Below are positions 1 to 9,514 of a stretch of DNA of 64,000 bases, in pieces; position 1 is the first letter of the stretch; each line of letters starts with the position of its first letter. Source of the stretch: Progne subis subis (Eukaryota; Chordata; Aves; Passeriformes; Hirundinidae); contig JAKJHU010000023.1 of NCBI GenBank assembly GCA_022316685.1, positions 8,419,192 through 8,483,191 on the forward strand, written 5' to 3'. The translations under genes and the position numbers were made by a program. A model generated the notes under the pieces. The model did not search any database, was not told the origin of the DNA, and saw nothing but the letters and a program-made list of their open reading frames with translations.

Positions 1-46
1 TAGTTTTTCCAAGTTCATTTGCTCGAATTGTTGCCACGTGCTGTGG

Positions 47-51
47 GCTCC
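47..51. repeat. Target-site duplication, left copy (gctcc)
   Basis: Five bases directly left of the solo LTR that are repeated at 962-966. Removing the LTR and one copy leaves the gag frame continuous on the minus strand. Confidence 0.85.
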
Positions 52-689
52 TGTAAGAGTCTGTCTGAAGTTTCCCTCATTTGCCTCACGATCGTCATAA
101 GGACCCCGAGGACCCCACTGCAGTTCTGGCCTGCTCGAGGTGGATGCTTGCCAATCATCTGTAGGCGCATTTTCCTGTGTCACCACGCCACAGTACACGG
201 GCTTTGAGCAGTGTAATGGTAGTTCTGTACCCGAAGATTACACCTGCTTCACGGTCCCTGCTTCACGACAATAGCCTATGAATTTCCCCACCTCTTGGCC
301 AAGGGAACTTTCTGGGGTAACTTTGGTGGTCCCCCACGGAAAATCCTTCATCTGCTCTGCAACCACCGTGACAGACAGAGATCAAAACCCCCTTGCAAGG
401 ACTGAGATTGAGACCCCTATATGAAGCCCCTCTCAAGGACTGAGACATCAGACCCCGACAACCCCAATACTGGGGTGGGGGCTGACTTAACCAAAGCGAG
501 ATGTTTGCCTGGAGGCGTGATCGTTGGACCAAGAAGACAATGGCTCTCGCTTACTGCTAAGAACATGAACTACCTGTTCCCCCTCGGGAGCTTCAACACT
601 TTTACCTGTTCCCCCTGTGACTGAGGACTATAATAAAAACCCCTGAGTTAACCAGAGGTTTGGAGAGAGCCTCTCCCCGATGTGACAGG

Positions 690-735
690 CGGACCCATCG
701 ACCGGACCCATCGACCGGACCCATCGACCGGACCA
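690..735. repeat. 13-bp tandem repeat, 3 copies, in LTR
   Basis: The unit cggacccatcgac is repeated perfectly at 690-702, 703-715 and 716-728, followed by a partial unit. It lies between the TATA-like box and the polyadenylation signal of the solo LTR. Confidence 0.9.
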
Positions 736-780
736 CGAGGACTCCGTCTCCACGTTTGGTAGCTATATCCCCCCTTTCCC

Positions 781-784
<4 letters not shown>

Positions 785-813
<29 letters not shown>
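785..813. repeat. (CT)n microsatellite
   Basis: About 14 CT units in the solo LTR. Confidence 0.95.
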
Positions 814-818
<5 letters not shown>

Positions 819-961
819 TAATCCCTCTATCACATTTGCTGGGGTCAATCAATAAAAGGTGCATTTGTTTTAATGCTGAAATCCCCTCTGTGTTGTGTTT
901 TGCACTCTGAGATCAGAAAACGAACCATCACGACCCCCGCTCGTCCGAGCGGATCGTGACA

Positions 962-966
962 GCTCC
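962..966. repeat. Target-site duplication, right copy (gctcc)
   Basis: Direct repeat of 47-51, adjoining the CA end of the solo LTR. Confidence 0.85.
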
Positions 967-1914
967 CAATTTGGTTACAGGCATCAATCATTTCAGGCAC
1001 TGTGGGTCTCTCCTTTCCCAGGGCTTTGATTGCTCTTTTACATTCTGGACTTGCATTATTTTCAATAATGTCCCGTATCATTATTGGGTGAGCTATGTCA
1101 TCACCGCATTGTCTTTCTGCTGCTTGGATCACTCGATCCACGAATGTGGTAAATGGTTCAGATGGATCTTGACTAATTAGGTTGTAGGCTTTTTCAAAAC
1201 TTCCTGCAGGCTGAATTTGTACAAAGGCTCTACAAGCCATCTTTTTAATGTCATCTAATGCTATTCTGGGTAAATTCACTTGATTATCATTCTGATCATC
1301 AGGAGGGTCACCAGTTCGCTTAGATATAGTAAGGGTACGAAGGTCCACATCAGTACATTGTCTGTACATCTGCAGCATGTTTGTAAGCAACCTTCTCCAT
1401 TTGAATTCCCACAGCATATATGGAGAATCTGTGAAAATTACACCAGCAAGGTTTTTGCAGTCATTTGGTGTAAGTGTATGTCCTTCCAGAGTACTTTTTA
1501 GCAGTTGTTTAAAATATGGAGAGCAGATACCACTGTCCTTTATCGCTTTTCTTAATTCCCTTATGTCCTGAGATGGGATAGCTGTCCATGTTCTGGGACC
1601 TCCGGCTTTCTGCCTGAATATCACAGGCATGGCTAGAGGATTTAGATTTTCTTCTTTGCATATTTCGCGTGTGACTTCATGCCAGTCTGTCAGTTGAAGG
1701 TCATCAGAACATTTCTGTGGACCTTCCAAAACTGGGATTGGTGGTGGTGGATCTTCAGGTTTGAGAGGGTTGGCAGCTGCAAGGGCAAAACAGTTCTCTG
1801 TCTGTCCTGTATTTGTTTAAAGTGGCTGTCACATTCCATCCTGCCCCTTCTCGTTGCACGATTTGTGTGCCAAGCTGTGGTCCAGTCATGCTTGGGCAGG
1901 ATGCAAGAAGCGAC

Positions 1915-1963
1915 GGCAGAGGCAGGGACGCAGGAGGCAGAGGCAGGGACGCAGGAGGCACAG
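1915..1963. repeat. 21-bp tandem duplication in gag linker
   Basis: Two consecutive 21-bp copies beginning ggcagaggcagggacgcagg. They encode a repeated Pro/Ala/Ser-rich stretch in the decayed gag linker. Confidence 0.75.
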
Positions 1964-3881
1964 AGCCTGTCAGTGGAAACATATGGGAAGAGCCTGGAGC
2001 TGCGGAAGGATTTGTCAGGCATGAAGCTGTTGCTGTAGCATGAAGCTGTACAGCTGCAGGTCCGGTGGAGGAAGAGATGTGGAAGGATACATATAAGTCG
2101 CTATAGAATCATGTTGTTGTTGTGCTGTGTGCAGAGTCGGCGGCAGGTGAAGTACGGCTGGAGGCTGCTGTTGCATAGAAACTGCTGGTGTCTGTAGTGT
2201 TGGGGTGTGTGCGGGACGCGCTGCAGTGGGGACTGTCTGTGATGGGGCTGTAACAGGATCTGGCTGGGCGTAGACTTCGTCGTGGAGTGTGTGGGATGTG
2301 GCTGGATGGGTTGGCTCGAACTGCGCGTGTGTGGGTCGCACAGACTGCGCATGCGCGGGGTGCACAGACTCGGCGTAGGAAGGCATCATGGCGGCGGGTC
2401 GCATTGGGCGCCCGGGAGGCGGTGGAGGCGCAGGAACCGCAGCAGGGGCTGTGGCTGGGGCCGCGGGAGGGAACCCTAAGAAGTCTGCGGGCACAGGAGA
2501 TGCCGGGGCTTTGGCACGGAGCTCCGGAGAGTCACTGTGCGACGGGGATGAGCCGGCAGGGGGTGGTGCCGCGAACTCGGTAGCGGCCACGGATTCTGGT
2601 GCAGCTGTAGCACCGGCAGGGATGGGAGGGCGGGCTGGAACACACCGTGGAGCGGGGACTGGGTGTGCTTGTGCCACAGCAGTCAGCCGCTGGTAGCTCG
2701 CAGGCTGGGCCAGGGCCGGGGCTGTGCGGTCCGGGCAGACAGAGAGACCATGCACCGCTGTGGCGGGGATGCTGGAAGGGGGCAGTGACACTGATAGAGG
2801 GACCGCTCTGTCCTGTGGCGCAGATGATGGTGCGTCAGTAGGGACGGGAACGGGTCAGAGCATCTGCTGCGGCGCAGGGCTGGGGCACTCTGCACGCGGC
2901 CGAACACGTGGGGGAGTGGTGGGCATCTCCGCGTTAGTGTGCGCAAGGGGAACCGCCGGCACCACCGCTGCCGGCACTGCTGGCTCAATGAGAGGCAGCG
3001 GCGGTGAGGCAGTGACGAGCACAGGCGAGAGCGGGGGCACCGCCAGTGCCATGTCGGCTGCAGCGAGGGGAGCCTGTGCGGCCTGCAAGAGGGTCGCTGC
3101 TTGTCTGTGCAGGAGGACAGCAATGACAGTGGCCACAGCCGCAAAAGCCGTGGCCAGTAGAGCGGCGGGACCCACGGGGGGGAGGGGGGGTACAGCAGGA
3201 GCTGTGTGGTAAGGAGGGGGCGGGGCTGCCGCCGTGCCGGCAGCAAGAAGCACCGCCGGGATTCCGTCAGTGGGCGGGCTCACAGGGGCGGAGGCGGGGA
3301 TGGGGGCCCAGCATTATGACACTGGAGCGAGGGGAGGGAGCCCCGGTAACCGGGATTGCAGGGGTGAATGGGACCGAGGGCGCGGTGGGATGGGCTGCAG
3401 GGTCCGGTGGAGGGGATGGGGCCGAGGGAACAGGTGCCATGACCACAAGGGCGGGGGATGGGGCCGCGGCGCTCGGCAGGGCTGCAGAAGCCGAAACAAC
3501 GTGGCAGGGGGAGCGGGAGGGGGGTGGGCTCTGCTGCAGACCCGCGACCGCGTGGAGGAGATCTCTGGGAACAGTGTGACTAGGTGCAGCGGCTGCAGCG
3601 GCGTTTTTTGCAGCGAAGAGCTCAACGAGAGCTCTACACGCTGGGACAAGCTCAGTGACAGTGAAATTCTTGCGTGAAATATCATTAAAGAGTCTATTTC
3701 CAACTGAGTCCCAAAAGTCTCTGGTAAAGATGGCTGAACGGTCAGCATTGGGAAAGTTAACTAGAGTCCATTCTAAAAGGTCTTTTAGCTCTTGCTTATG
3801 TAAAGTACTGTTATTGCAGCGTAAAAGATGCTTAATTTGCTTATAGAGATCTCGATCAAGGGTAGAGTGGGAATGTCCCAT

Positions 3882-4411
3882 TTTTTTTACACCAGTGTAG
3901 CTCACCTCGATGTCGCAGAAGCAGAGTCCTCACTCGAGATCCGACGTGGGGGTTGGCCAGACACTCCAGCCTGCTCCCAGGACACTGCGCGGGGTCCCCC
4001 TCAGAGCTCCGGCTGCAGGTGTTACTCAGGAATGGCTTTTTCCGTGCTCGGGGACTCCTACCTCCACTCAGAGCTTCAGTGCGGGCAGTGCAAAGCAGTG
4101 CCCACGTGTGCTCAATGCACGTGGAAATTACCACGGCAAAAGTTCCCTCCGTGAGCCCCAGTGGCCGCCGCACAGCAGCAGCCATCTGTGCTCGAGGGAT
4201 GCGAGGCAAAACCTCCTCAGAGCTCCAAGTGTTCGTTACTTAGTAACAATCCTTGAGCTCAAGGCTTTGCCCTCAGCAACTTTAAAGAGCTCCAGCCTCA
4301 CACTGCCCAGCAACGATATGATGTGCTCAGGACCCCGATTAGAGTACAACTGGTAATTTAGTTACCGTCCATGGGGAAGTCTCTCACAGCTTGAAAGGCT
4401 AGGTCCGGCGT
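3882..4411 (-). other. ERV untranslated leader between primer-binding site and gag
   Basis: About 530 bp between the primer-binding site and the gag ATG. No long open frame is convincing. A packaging signal and a splice donor would be expected here in a provirus but were not identified. Confidence 0.55.
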
Positions 4412-4429
4412 TTTCCACGTTGAGTGCCA
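4412..4429 (-). other. Retroviral primer-binding site, tRNA-Lys type
   Basis: On the minus strand the 18 nt beginning TGGCACTCAACGTGG lie two bases after the CGACA end of an LTR. They resemble the Lys(1,2) primer-binding site of betaretroviruses, with a few G-to-A/T-type changes. Position (LTR, 2-nt spacer, site, about 530-nt leader, gag ATG) agrees with a proviral 5' end. The tRNA assignment is from general knowledge of the family. Confidence 0.7.
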
Positions 4430-4612
4430 ATTTGTCGAAATTGCTCCTCTGCTGTGGACTCCAGGACGGTGTGGATGAATGTAGACGAGAGGTCTCTGAA
4501 GTTGGGTTTTAGAAGATGAGGTTTGTTGTAAAGGATGTGAGGCCTTGCTCTGAGCTGCCAGGTGCAACTCATGACAAGGCCTAGGGAGTGGAGGAAGGGA
4601 GAGGTAGGGAGA

Positions 4613-4651
4613 GAGGAGTAAAGAGTAAAGAGCAAAGAGCAAAGAGCAAAG
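4613..4651. repeat. 7-bp tandem repeat (agagYaa)
   Basis: Five to six heptamer units (agagtaa, later agagcaa) inside the class II LTR. Confidence 0.85.
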
Positions 4652-4669
4652 AGGCCAACCCACCCTAGC

Positions 4670-4689
4670 AGCCCCTTGTTAAAGGGGCT
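4670..4689. repeat. Perfect hairpin in class II LTR
   Basis: agcccctt, loop gtta, aaggggct: an 8-bp stem in the LTR, possibly an RNA structure in the R region. Confidence 0.85.
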
Positions 4690-4980
4690 TCAAGGTGGGC
4701 TGGAACAGGGCTTGGGCCAATGGGGTTACAGATACCTGATACTTCAGGGGAGGGTTACAGGTGTGGGATGGACCATACATTGGGGGTGAGACAGAACATC
4801 CCATTTGACCTCTGGGTCTGGCTGCAGGTGACCTTCAGCTGGTCACATAACTATTTTTCCAGACATCTAGTAGCTAGGACATCTCATACATCAAAACTTA
4901 CTTTCAATTCTGTGGTGGTGTGAAAAGTGGTTTGGTTCAGTATTTAAATGTTTTTTGTAAAACTTTTTAAGGGTTTATAA

Positions 4981-5623
4981 TGTAATGGTTTGTTCCAATG
5001 TACCCCTGTTCCATGCTATGGTTTCTCCCCCTTTGAGTGTGCTATATAACAGTTTGTTTTATGTCAATCATTCCCCTCCTCCACCTACCCCTGTCAATCC
5101 TCTCTCTCTCCTCTTGGGCGCCCTGTCTGTCACTTCGGGGCCCTTCCCTGGTTTCTGGAAAGATCCAGGGAGGGCGTCGAGTGATAGGCTGGTGCCTGGG
5201 AAATCCCCCACCCCTGTCTTGTTATTGGATCTCTGTTCACAAGTTAACACCCCCTGTTACACCCACATTCTACCTCATTTGCTGATCCGTTGTCGCCACC
5301 CCTGAACCCTCCCATGTTTATAAGCTGGTGCACAGCATTGTTCGGGGCTCTCTTTGGGCAGCTGTTGGCTGAGGTGGAGCTCCGTGCCGGACTCCCCTTA
5401 ATAAACCATCCTTTGACCCTGCCTGAGAGAGACGACTCTTTCTTCGCCGCCGTGGTCGCAACTCCAACTGATCCTGTCGCTGGTGTGGGGGAACCAAGAC
5501 CCCACGGGGAGGAGGTCGCTTGCCTAGCCTGTGACCCCGACCTGAGAGCGTTCGCCGCTGTGTGTGTTAGGCTGAGCTAGCCTGTGGCCAGCACCTGCCC
5601 GGCGTAGTGGACACTGCGACACA
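4981..5623 (+). mobile_element. LTR, family A copy 1
   Basis: Plus-strand LTR with TGTAATGG start, TATA box TTTATAA (5317-5323), polyadenylation signal AATAAA (5400-5405) and a U5-like tail ending GCGACACA. Its U3 start resembles that of the copy at 9647 (shared TGGTTT.TTC, CCCCT, TATGGTTT blocks). The R region resembles it too (gtTcGGGGCTCT, then AATAAACCAT). Start and end are set by this comparison and by TG...CA. No clear target duplication was found, so boundaries may be off by tens of bases. Confidence 0.65.
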
Positions 5624-6230
5624 AATCTATCTCACTTACAGGTTTCACATTCTCAGAATCTAAACAATCATATTTATAGGGCTTTCTGACTTTATCCTCC
5701 CCAACATCAAACCACCTGGAGGCCAGCCCCATACCGTCCCCATGCTGCCAAATCGTCCCTTGCACCGACAGCCAATTAAGCCATTCACTTGGCCTGGGCG
5801 TGGCCAGCGGTCTATCGCAGCAGCTCCACTTACGGTTGGAAACCCCATTGTGAGTTGGTTGCCGAAACTGCGTGATGCTAACAAGGAGCCTCAAGAACTA
5901 GAGCTCTTAGGCTCAGCTCCAGCACCTTTTTGTGTGCACTTTAATTTTGGCACCTCGCCTGACATCAAAGCTTTCCATAACATTGTTCTGTACAAGAAAG
6001 AATTTACAGCAAAGAATTGGTGTGACATCTTAAACCACATTTCGATAATCAACCCACATCTCTCTATGCCCCGTAAACTATCTAAGCGACTTTTCCTGGC
6101 CTGCGGGGATCGGGCTTGGGTGGGAATCCCCTCTCGCCTTCTTGGAGGGCCATGCACAATAGGGCGACTGTCCCTGCTAGCACCCAACAAAACTATGATT
6201 GGAGAATGGACCAAATAAAATTACTCAGGT
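5624..6230 (+). pseudogene. ERV envelope surface-subunit fragment
   Basis: Plus-strand open frame 5742-6218 (158 codons), with open sequence starting a little earlier. Its C-terminal part has a Cys-Gly-Asp-Arg-Ala block followed by Pro, Gly-Gly-Pro-Cys and Gly-Arg-Leu spacing (about residues 118-145), reminiscent of avian class II ERV envelope surface proteins. No signal peptide, furin site or transmembrane subunit follows in frame, and the frame ends at 6218. It lies directly after LTR copy 1 with no gag or pol between, so it is an internally deleted remnant. A pyrimidine-rich stretch ending in cag near 5630-5645 looks like a splice acceptor. Envelope identity is by general resemblance only. 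Confidence 0.5.
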
Positions 6231-6394
6231 CATAAAATTCAGAAGAGAGATGCTGAAGTTTTGGATTGAAATAGCGACTTTAAAATTTTCCACTGAGCAA
6301 AGTCAAAAAGGGTCACTGTCTCCATCTTCTTGCCATGGGTGGCAGCAGCCAAGGCTCTAGGTTGTCTGTTGTATCAGCCCCTCACTGCCCCTTC

Positions 6395-6620
6395 TGTTGA
6401 TAATCCCGAGCACACCCTGGATTCCATCTCTGCAATAAACCTTGTGGAATATATCCCAGTGAAAGAGTCTCCTTTTGTCCTTCATCCCAGTCCTCAAACT
6501 TGGCTCCTAATACCCTGGGAGTGTACAGAGTCTCAACAGGTCCAACGTATCCTAAAGCCTTGCTGTGGGAGCAATTTTCCCCATTCCTGTGGTTGCTCTG
6601 GGGACAGAGCTGGCCGAAAT
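6395..6620 (+). mobile_element. LTR, family A copy 3 (partial, R-U5)
   Basis: The segment around AATAAACC (6434-6439) aligns by eye with the copy at 10078 onward: AATAAACCxTGTGGAxxTATxCC, then GAAAGAGTCTCC versus GAAGAGTCTCCC, then GTCCTT and ATCCCAGTC. Only the promoter-distal part is recognisable, and the U3 upstream is degraded or absent. Confidence 0.6.
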
Positions 6621-6699
6621 CCACCCCGTAGAGCAAGGAGCAACAAAAGTTGGGGTGAATCTTGCTGCTAACAGTCTGGTCTGCCGAGCATTTGCACAA

Positions 6700-8740
6700 G
6701 ACAAATAACCATGAACATGCCAATAGTACAACTACATTTACCACCACACTTAATATCAGAACGATGATCCATAGTCCAGAACAAAGACTTTTTATTTGCA
6801 GTTCCAAGTAATATTGCAGCAAACACAGTTCAGCAAACACACTGCAATACAGGAGTGGTCTTGTCCAGGGGCACCTTTCTTAAGTAAATTCCAAAGTCCT
6901 ACTCTTCACACCTTGAGGTACCTTGTTTAAGCCACTTCTGCTACAACAAAGAGTGGTTTCTCCAAGGGGTACCTTACTTTAATTAAATTTCCATGTTCAG
7001 TGGAGGGGGTGAGACTTATCATCATTTTAATTTCAGAGTCCTCCAGTCTATCTGAATATTCCTCCTGCAATTCCTTTAGCAACAGTTTCTCTGTCTGCTT
7101 TGCTGCAGTAAGCAGAGCCCAAAGGTGGTTGGCCTTGGTCCTAAAATAGTAATTTTCAATCCTGACTTTGTCAACTTGGATTCTCAGGTTTTCTCCTTGC
7201 CTGTTGTTGCCTAATCCAGGGTCAGGCCCCCCTCCCAGTTATGTGGGAGAAGGCTTCTAGTTTCCATGTTTGGCATTCTCCAGTGTATTCTTGTCTCCAC
7301 CTATGTCTGCCAAGGTGGGGGATGCACTCAGGCTTATGTCACATTTCTCTTTAGTCACTTTTTTGGACGTCTTATTTGGCCATCCCAGCACTAATTTTGC
7401 TAGCCTATCTGTGGGGACACCATCCATTAGCCTTTTTGGGATTTCCTTCTACTGATCCTGGGACTGTAGCACCTGTCTTGTGAAGGGGCAGTCCTGTCCT
7501 CCCTGGTTTGAATGGAGGGGAATCCTAGTGGACAGTCTCAAGCTAATTTGGATGTGTGCCACCCCATGAGTCTTGTGCTTGCTGGCTAGCAACTTAACTG
7601 GTCTGCACTTTTGCCCAAAGTTTATTTATTCCTGGTTGACCTCTCCCCAAGGCCAGACTTGGCCTTCTTGGGAAGGGTTATCCCCTGCAGAGCAGGTGGG
7701 TAGGTCCACCTAAAGCAGCAGTGACTCTCTCCAGGGGAACTAAACCCTGGATTTTTCCCTGTAATTGAATGCCAGTTGGTTTCAGGGATGTGGAGTGCCC
7801 ACAGATCAGTGGCATTATCCTTTCAGGGCCCACCAAACACCATCATGGGGTCTAAAAGGTGCCCTGAAAGGGCACAATTTGCAATCATGCATCATTTGTA
7901 TGCATGTCTCTTTTTGGATGCTTTTTATCAGGTGATCAGTAGTTCCGTCTGTAGCAAGTGGGTTGCTGCTTTCTAGGGGGTTTAACCTTCTGGCCTAATA
8001 AGCCTTCTTCTGGGTTAAGTGACCAGAGGGCTTGGGAGTCCCTAGTTGTGAGGAACATACCAGGACCCCAGTAACTGCTGGCTTACTTCTTGCTTGAAAG
8101 GAGCTGGTTGTCCTCCCCACCCCTCAAGAGATACTCGCCACACCTACTCTGTCTGAGATTCCCTGGGGTAGTGACCAAAATCCTTTTTTAACTTTGCCAG
8201 TTCAGTGGCCATAAATGGCACTTCTTTAAATTAATGTTAGCGACTTGATCTTGGTCATTTTCATACAGCTATTCTTTTTTTAGTAAAGGGTGTATGTAGT
8301 GTGTAGCATCTACCTGAATCTGTGCCTCTGCTAGCTCCTTCCATGCATAAATGAGAGCAACCAAGTTGGTTCCTGCATCTTTCAAGCCAACTTCAGCATC
8401 CACTGGTGTGGATCCACTAATTCCTCTCATAAAACTTGTTGTAAGTTGCTATTAAAGTTGCCTTTTCTTTCTCTAGCCTGCCTTCCAAGCCTGCAACTCA
8501 ACTTTGTAGGGATTGCATTGGTGCCTGCAGGGACTCGACAGCCATAATCTCTCATCTGCTGTGTGCTGCCCATTCTTCCATGGCAGCACCCAATGCAGCT
8601 CCTAGAACAGCACAGGTAGCTGCTTTGTCCCTTCCTGGTTTAGAGTTTGCTTTAGGTAGCAATGCAATGATGCAGTTCTGCACATTTCTGCCAATTCTCT
8701 CTAGCCCTCACACTAAGTATTTCAAAACAGATACCAGCAG
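6700..8740 (-). pseudogene. Decayed ERVL-like internal region (gag)
   Basis: Minus-strand sequence downstream of the Leu-type primer-binding site. Much is full of stops, but one stretch stays open for 103 codons without an ATG (7238 down to 6930, stop 6927-6929). It encodes an acidic/basic, Leu- and Glu-rich helical segment (for example LLLKELQEEYSDRLEDSEIK), as in the coiled N-terminal part of ERVL gag. A second open piece directly follows the primer-binding site (8740-8652). No protease or reverse-transcriptase motifs were recognised, so the element is truncated at about 6700. Family assignment is inferred from the primer-binding site plus the coiled gag. Confidence 0.5.
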
Positions 8741-8758
8741 ATCCCACTTCTGACACCG
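8741..8758 (-). other. Retroviral primer-binding site, tRNA-Leu type
   Basis: The minus strand reads CGGTGTCAGAAGTGGGAT, the complement expected for the 3' end of a tRNA-Leu apart from the first base. This site is characteristic of ERVL elements. A putative LTR end with a polyadenylation signal lies just upstream. Confidence 0.75.
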
Positions 8759-8952
8759 TTAAATATCTGCTGTGGGTAAGTGTGGTGGATTTTTTTAAAC
8801 CAATGCCAAGGGTGACATGAGATGCAAACAAGGTCAGTACTATATCTGTGAACCATTTATTAATGAGGCTGTAAGATAAGAGGATAGAGAAGGCAGAAAC
8901 AAAGGAAAAGGAGAAGCAACAGAGAAAGAGAGAGAGAGGGAGAGAGAGGGTG
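8759..8952 (-). mobile_element. ERVL-like LTR fragment (R-U5 side)
   Basis: The minus strand carries a CT-rich stretch, AATAAA in ttAATAAAtgg (plus 8856-8866), then a U5-like segment leading to CCCACA and the primer-binding site. The U3 side appears interrupted by the solo LTR at 8958-9509, and its continuation beyond 9514 is not well defined. Confidence 0.55.
8918..8950. repeat. (GA)n-rich microsatellite
   Basis: Purine tract of GA/GGGA units in the ERVL-like LTR. Confidence 0.9.
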
Positions 8953-8957
8953 TTGAC
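8953..8957. repeat. Target-site duplication, left copy (ttgac)
   Basis: Direct repeat of 9510-9514 flanking the 552-bp solo LTR. Confidence 0.75.
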
Positions 8958-9509
8958 TGCTATGAACAAACAAGTTAAACAGTTGTTAAAAGTATATGTA
9001 TGTATCTTATAAGTTTGTATTCCAATATTTAACTTTGTATGGTGGTAGGAATTTATAAGTTCGCACTTCAGCTTGTAACTTGGTACAGTTATAAGATGTT
9101 ACAGTTGTAATGTTGTCAAAGTGCTGATAGTACTACATAAGGAAGACATCAGGACAATTTTCTGGGCCATGGTTGGTGAACACAGCTGGCCAATCATTCA
9201 ATGCTCAGAAGAAATGATTGGCCAGGAATGAATCTTGTTAAAGACCAATCAAGTGAACGAGCCAATCACGTCAAGGAGTGCACCAATCAGAGAGAGGACA
9301 GAACACATAAACGGAACTGACAAACTGTGTTGGGTGTCACTCTGTGAAGGATGGTGTGTCCCAGGGGAGTGTCCAGTACAATACTGTACTTGTTCTGGCT
9401 TGTCATAAACGGCTTGAGACTAGCTCAGGCCTTTTTCTCAGTGATCAGTTTTAAATAAATTATTCGCCATTTTTCTTACAACATTGGAGTCACAACCTCG
9501 TTTATAACA
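8958..9509 (+). mobile_element. Complete solo LTR (552 bp) with CCAAT cluster
   Basis: Begins TGCTATGAAC and ends TTTATAACA, with identical 5-bp flanks ttgac at 8953-8957 and 9510-9514. Plus orientation is inferred from four direct CCAATCA boxes (9190, 9245, 9262, 9282) and one inverted copy (9217), followed by AATAAA at 9454-9459 and a short U5. No internal region is attached. It appears inserted into the older minus-strand ERVL-like LTR. A 5-bp duplication fits an ERVL-type integrase. Confidence 0.8.
9190..9288 (+). promoter_or_regulatory. CCAAT-box cluster in solo LTR U3
   Basis: CCAATCA at 9190, 9245, 9262 and 9282, and its complement at 9217, all within 100 bp. CCAAT is the NF-Y recognition core; the binding itself is inference. 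Confidence 0.65.
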
Positions 9510-9514
9510 TTGAC
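9510..9514. repeat. Target-site duplication, right copy (ttgac)
   Basis: Direct repeat of 8953-8957. Confidence 0.75.

Larger units (their letters stand above)
52..961 (+). mobile_element. Complete solo LTR (910 bp) inserted in ERV gag
   Basis: Begins TGTAAGAGTC and ends GATCGTGACA, with TGT...ACA termini. The flanks carry identical 5-bp copies of gctcc at 47-51 and 962-966, a target-site duplication. Plus orientation is inferred from a TATA-like TATAATAAA at 629-637 and a polyadenylation signal AATAAA at 851-856 followed by a U5-like stretch. Inside are three tandem copies of a 13-bp unit (690-728) and a CT microsatellite (785-813). No internal retroviral sequence is attached, so it is a solo LTR formed by LTR-LTR recombination. 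A 5-bp duplication differs from the 6 bp usual for class II elements. Confidence 0.88.
1..3881 (-). pseudogene. Decayed class II (betaretrovirus-like) ERV gag, running off the window
   Basis: Minus-strand gag relic. It starts at the ATG at 3879-3881 with a myristoylation-type N-terminus (MGHSHS) and a matrix-like helical domain of about 90 residues. A very long Pro/Ala-rich linker follows (about 3500-2015), and then a capsid-like domain at 1729-962. The capsid part has a major-homology-like segment near 1120-1180 (QDPSEPFTTFVDRV). The reading frame changes several times between matrix and capsid (near 3270, 2850 and 2015-1730), so the gene is broken. A solo LTR (52-961) interrupts the capsid end, and the same frame continues beyond it to base 1, so nucleocapsid and pol would lie outside the window. 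The class II assignment rests on the matrix/capsid look and the Lys-type primer-binding site upstream. Structural gag identity is firm; the exact genus is inference. Confidence 0.85.
4433..4865 (-). mobile_element. 5' LTR of the minus-strand class II ERV
   Basis: On the minus strand this 433-bp stretch begins TGTCTGGAAA and ends TTTCGACA, giving 4-bp inverted termini (TGTC...GACA), and sits directly upstream of the primer-binding site. It contains a 7-bp tandem repeat (4617-4651) and a perfect 8-bp-stem hairpin (4670-4689). The inner boundary is firm. The outer boundary at 4865 is chosen from the inverted termini only, because the matching 3' LTR and target duplication lie outside the window. 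Confidence 0.65.

Noticed and set aside
2724..3212. 162-codon Gly/Ala/Thr-rich plus-strand frame
   Set aside because: Antisense shadow of the GC-rich gag linker on the minus strand.
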